Below, in pieces: positions 5,542-8,434 of a DNA stretch of 8,434 nucleotides. The DNA is taken from NCBI GenBank assembly GCA_028696435.1, contig JAQVHC010000055.1, forward strand, positions 1-8,434, given 5' to 3'. The translations under genes and the position numbers were made by a program. The notes under the pieces are model-generated. The model was not told where the DNA came from and searched no databases. It worked only from the letters and a program-made list of their open reading frames with translations. Each line of letters starts with the position of its first letter. Position 1 is the first letter of the stretch. The DNA is from Actinomycetota bacterium (lineage in GTDB: Bacteria > Actinomycetota > Humimicrobiia > Humimicrobiales > Humimicrobiaceae).

Positions 5542-6501
5542 TTATTCCATAGCTTCTGCAAATGCCATCGCAGTTTTTCTCATGTTTTCTATATAATTCT
5601 TTTCCAGTGGACTCAGTAGAATAACCGAACCACCAATTTCTCTGGCAAGGACTTCAGCGCTTTTAGCACTAAATTCAGGAGAAGCAAAAATTTTTTTTAT
5701 ATTATATTTTAAGGCTTCATCTATTACATATTTCATATGTCTTGCCGTTGGTTCTTTGCCTTCTTCCTCAATTGGTATCTGTCTTATTCCATAATCTGAA
5801 GCAAAATAAGTCCAGTTGGGATGAAAAACTATTATCACTTTATTTTTCTTGCTTTCAAACATCTGCATAATTTCCTTATCCAGCTCATCCAGCTCTGCTG
5901 TAAAACTATCAAGATTCTCCCTGTAATACTCTCTATTTACAGGGTCTATTTTAGCCAGACCTTTATAAATATTTTCAGACATTATTTTTGCGTTTTTAAG
6001 TGAGAGCCAGATATGAGGGTCTATTCTGGCATAGTCACCTTCAGATTCGATAGACTTATTATTTTCATAATAAATAGCAGACCCACCATCTGATCCTTCC
6101 GGTGTAATAAATCTTACTCCATCCGCACAGTTTACAACATACATTTCCTTATTTAACCCTGCAATCTTATCCAACCACTCCAGCTCAAATTCAATTCCCG
6201 AACCAACTTTAGCATACATTCTTGCTCTACTTACTTCTTTTAGCTGTTCAGGTGTTGGTTCATACGTATGAGGGCTGGCACCCGGAGGAATCATAACTGT
6301 AACAATTACTCTGTCGCCTCCAACTTTTTCTACAAATTCAGCCTGCGGGAGTATGCTTACTACCACCCTGATTTTATTACCATTAAGGTCTTTATCTGCA
6401 ACTTTATTACAGCTTATAAAAAAAATTAATAAAAAGATTGTAAGAAATATACTAATTAATATTAGAAGAATGTGTCTTGATATTTGTAAAATCCGTCTCA
6501 T
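5542..6501 (-). CDS. znuA: Zinc-type ABC transporter substrate-binding lipoprotein (cluster A-I)
   Basis: The 319-residue protein captures metal outside the membrane and delivers it to the permease. Residues 1-30 are a lipoprotein signal peptide: a basic start, a long hydrophobic core and an FIS-C lipobox with the lipidated cysteine at C31. Metal ligands expected for the family are H78 (GASPHTYEPTP), H163 (DPHIWLS) and H227 (VFHPNWTYFASDYG). A histidine at the third site is usual in zinc-binding members, whereas manganese PsaA-type proteins have glutamate. The fourth site, Asp in a DPL motif in many members, is S297 in SPLE here, with E300 nearby. The loop between the first two ligands (about 134-158) is acidic and lacks the His-rich tract of some ZnuA proteins. 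The gene starts two bases after the PAS/GGDEF/HD-GYP gene. Zinc is the best guess for substrate. Confidence 0.9.
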   Translation of the reverse strand: MRRILQISRHILLILISIFLTIFLLIFFISCNKVADKDLNGNKIRVVVSILPQAEFVEKVGGDRVIVTVMIPPGASPHTYEPTPEQLKEVSRARMYAKVGSGIEFELEWLDKIAGLNKEMYVVNCADGVRFITPEGSDGGSAIYYENNKSIESEGDYARIDPHIWLSLKNAKIMSENIYKGLAKIDPVNREYYRENLDSFTAELDELDKEIMQMFESKKNKVIIVFHPNWTYFASDYGIRQIPIEEEGKEPTARHMKYVIDEALKYNIKKIFASPEFSAKSAEVLAREIGGSVILLSPLEKNYIENMRKTAMAFAEAME

Positions 6502-6503
6502 TT

Positions 6504-8384
6504 TTAATTTAATTTCTCTCTATGCGTTACAAACTTTTCCACAAGAAACGGATTAAACTGGGTGCCAGAACACCTTATGAGTTCCTGTAGCGCTTCTTCT
6601 TCAGAGACCGCCTCTTTATAGTGCCTGCCAAAAGTCATAACATCATAAGCATCTATAATTGAAGTAATAGCTGCGTTAACGGGTATTTCGCTACCCTTTA
6701 ATCCCTGGGGATAACCAGAACCATCCCACCACTCATGATGCGCAAGAATATCGTCTGCAATAGGTGCAATTTGCGGAGTAGATTCTGCAATCCTGTAGCC
6801 TATCTCGGGATGCCTTTTTATAATCTTCCATTCTCTTGCATTAAGTTTCCCTTTTTTCATCAATATAGCATCAGGTATGCCAACCTTCCCAATATCATGA
6901 AGAGCAGAAAGTAATTCCAGTTCATCAAGTTTATTTTGTGGTAAGTTAATAGCATTCCCGAGCTGCAGAGCCAGACCCCTGAGGCGTTCTGCATGTTCTT
7001 TAGTTTCACGATTTTTTTCCCATAATATTCTCTCGAGTGATAAAATAATAGAGTTATAAATACTTTTTCTTTTAAGAAGCTTATTCTTATACATATTATT
7101 TTCTGCTTCTTTAATAACTTCCCTCAGACTCTGATTTCGATTTTCCCTTGTTGAAACACCTACGGATATATTCAGGGGTATTTTCTGGTCTTTTGTTTTT
7201 GAACATATATCTATTATTCTATTCAATACTTCCCTGGTATCATTTTCTGTGGATCTTGGAAGCAGTATAAAAAACTCATCCTCCCCCCATCTGGCAATAA
7301 TATCTCCTTCCCTGGAGCAATATTTTAATATATTTGCCATTCTTTTTAATAACCTGTCTCCTTGATTATAACCGAAGGCATCATTAACCAGTTTAAGACC
7401 GTTCAAATCACATACTATAAAACTTAAGGGAAAGTCTCTATCCTCATAAATATTAATTAGTACCTTCTCAAAATAGGTCCTGTTATAAAGCTCTGTTAAC
7501 TTATCATGAAAGGTCAGGTACTTAATTCTTCTTTCTGCTTTTTTCCTCTCATTTATATTATTAAAAATCTCAATTCTTGCCCTGCCACCATTATAAATAA
7601 TGGAATTTCCTGAAACTTCAACAAAAATCCTGCTTCCGGTACTCCTCACTCCTATAACCTCATAAGAGCCATCATAACCAGCTCTAATCCTATCCATTAC
7701 TATTTCTTGATATGCAGTGTCAATAAATTCCCTCAAATTTCTGCCAGTAACATCCTCTAGACGATTGTACCCAAACATATCAATAAAAGCATCATTTGCG
7801 TTCAGTATCTTTCCATTATCATGTATAAGTATACCTTCTGCCGAAAACTTAAATAAAGTGTTAAATTTATCTTTACTTTCAATGTATCTATTTTCGAGTT
7901 TTTTCTTTTCAGTAATGTCTTTTATAATAACTTTAAAACCAATAATCTTATTACTCTTATTTTTTAAAGGACCGAAATAAACTTCTCCATAAAGAACATC
8001 TCCATTTTTTTTATGCTGTATAGTCTCAAATGCATTTACTTCTTTCCCATCTACAATCGCCTTAAATATCTCCAGATATTTTGTAATATTTTTTGTACTT
8101 ATATTTACGCGTTTTGTAAAATACTTACCTACAAGCTCTTCTCTTGAATAGCCCGAAAACTCAAGCATTGCATCGTTACATTCTGTTATTATTCCTCTGT
8201 TATCTATGATGATAATGCCAACTGAAGTAGTGTTGAGCAGGCTTCTGTATTTCCCTTCCGTCTCTTCAAGCAATTCTTTAAAATTTATGGATTTCTTTTT
8301 ATACTCTTTAAGGCTTATAATTTCCTGGTTCATTTCCACCAGCTTACTTATAAGCTGTTCTCTCGTTATCTTTTCAATATCCAT
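6504..8384 (-). CDS. PAS-PAS-GGDEF(GEDEF)-HD-GYP cyclic-di-GMP signalling protein
   Basis: The 626-residue protein is cytoplasmic, with no membrane segments. It has an N-terminal coiled coil (about 5-45), PAS 1 (about 46-160), PAS 2 (about 170-285), a GGDEF domain (about 288-440) and an HD-GYP domain (about 450-626). In the GGDEF domain the metal residue D326 (CDLNGLK) and the inhibitory RxxD site (R358-D361) are present, but the signature is GEDEF (367-371), with Glu replacing the second Gly. The HD-GYP domain has H464, H496-D497 (HDIGK), H525, H549-H550, D578 and the GYP motif at 557-559, so c-di-GMP hydrolysis is the likely activity. The PAS domains would sense an unknown ligand or redox state. 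The ATG at 8384 has only a distant AGAGG (about 21 bases upstream); an in-frame stop near 8420 excludes a long extension. It may head the zinc-importer operon. Confidence 0.93.
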   Translation of the reverse strand: MDIEKITREQLISKLVEMNQEIISLKEYKKKSINFKELLEETEGKYRSLLNTTSVGIIIIDNRGIITECNDAMLEFSGYSREELVGKYFTKRVNISTKNITKYLEIFKAIVDGKEVNAFETIQHKKNGDVLYGEVYFGPLKNKSNKIIGFKVIIKDITEKKKLENRYIESKDKFNTLFKFSAEGILIHDNGKILNANDAFIDMFGYNRLEDVTGRNLREFIDTAYQEIVMDRIRAGYDGSYEVIGVRSTGSRIFVEVSGNSIIYNGGRARIEIFNNINERKKAERRIKYLTFHDKLTELYNRTYFEKVLINIYEDRDFPLSFIVCDLNGLKLVNDAFGYNQGDRLLKRMANILKYCSREGDIIARWGEDEFFILLPRSTENDTREVLNRIIDICSKTKDQKIPLNISVGVSTRENRNQSLREVIKEAENNMYKNKLLKRKSIYNSIILSLERILWEKNRETKEHAERLRGLALQLGNAINLPQNKLDELELLSALHDIGKVGIPDAILMKKGKLNAREWKIIKRHPEIGYRIAESTPQIAPIADDILAHHEWWDGSGYPQGLKGSEIPVNAAITSIIDAYDVMTFGRHYKEAVSEEEALQELIRCSGTQFNPFLVEKFVTHREKLN

Positions 8385-8434
8385 TTTTTTAGAATATAAT
8401 ATTATCCTCTCATTTTTTTACATAATCTAAAAAA

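Overview
The window is an ordinary-looking stretch of a low-G+C bacterial chromosome with nine protein genes, all read from the minus strand. I see no RNA genes, insertion sequences or CRISPR arrays. The genes point to a strictly or largely anaerobic bacterium: it has a two-iron-centre desulfoferrodoxin (superoxide reductase) and a PAS/GGDEF/HD-GYP signalling protein of a type common in anaerobes. I cannot assign a phylum from the sequence. TIGR02757/DUF2400 proteins occur in several anaerobic lineages, including Bacteroidota, Spirochaetota and deltaproteobacteria, so that gene does not settle it.

In the direction of transcription (right to left), the first block is a signalling gene followed by a metal importer. 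The 626-residue PAS-PAS-GGDEF-HD-GYP protein (8384-6504) ends 2 bases before a zinc-type lipoprotein (6501-5542). After a 110-base gap come the ABC ATPase (5431-4679) and the membrane permease (4682-3837), which overlap by ATGA. Together the last three form a complete ZnuABC-like importer. The GGDEF motif reads GEDEF while the upstream RxxD I-site and the HD-GYP residues are intact, so the protein looks more like a c-di-GMP phosphodiesterase with a regulatory GGDEF domain than a cyclase.

The second block starts after a 189-base spacer that holds a 28-base tandem repeat, a small hairpin and a convincing promoter/operator for a TetR-family regulator (3647-3054). Behind it lie a short-chain (NAD-dependent epimerase-like) dehydrogenase with a TTG start (3010-2003) and a small four-helix membrane protein (1946-1545). 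Spacings of 43 and 56 bases suggest one operon under control of the TetR protein.

The third block has two apparently independent genes: desulfoferrodoxin (1385-1011) and a TIGR02757/DUF2400 protein of unknown function (833-42). The spacer between them contains a perfect 18-base palindrome placed over the -35 region of a possible TATAAT promoter. The spacer upstream of desulfoferrodoxin has three GATAAT hexamers around a possible promoter.

No clearly new system is visible. The most interesting points are the GEDEF/HD-GYP protein tightly coupled to a zinc importer, the compact TetR-SDR-membrane protein cassette with its operator, and the palindromes near the oxidative-stress gene.
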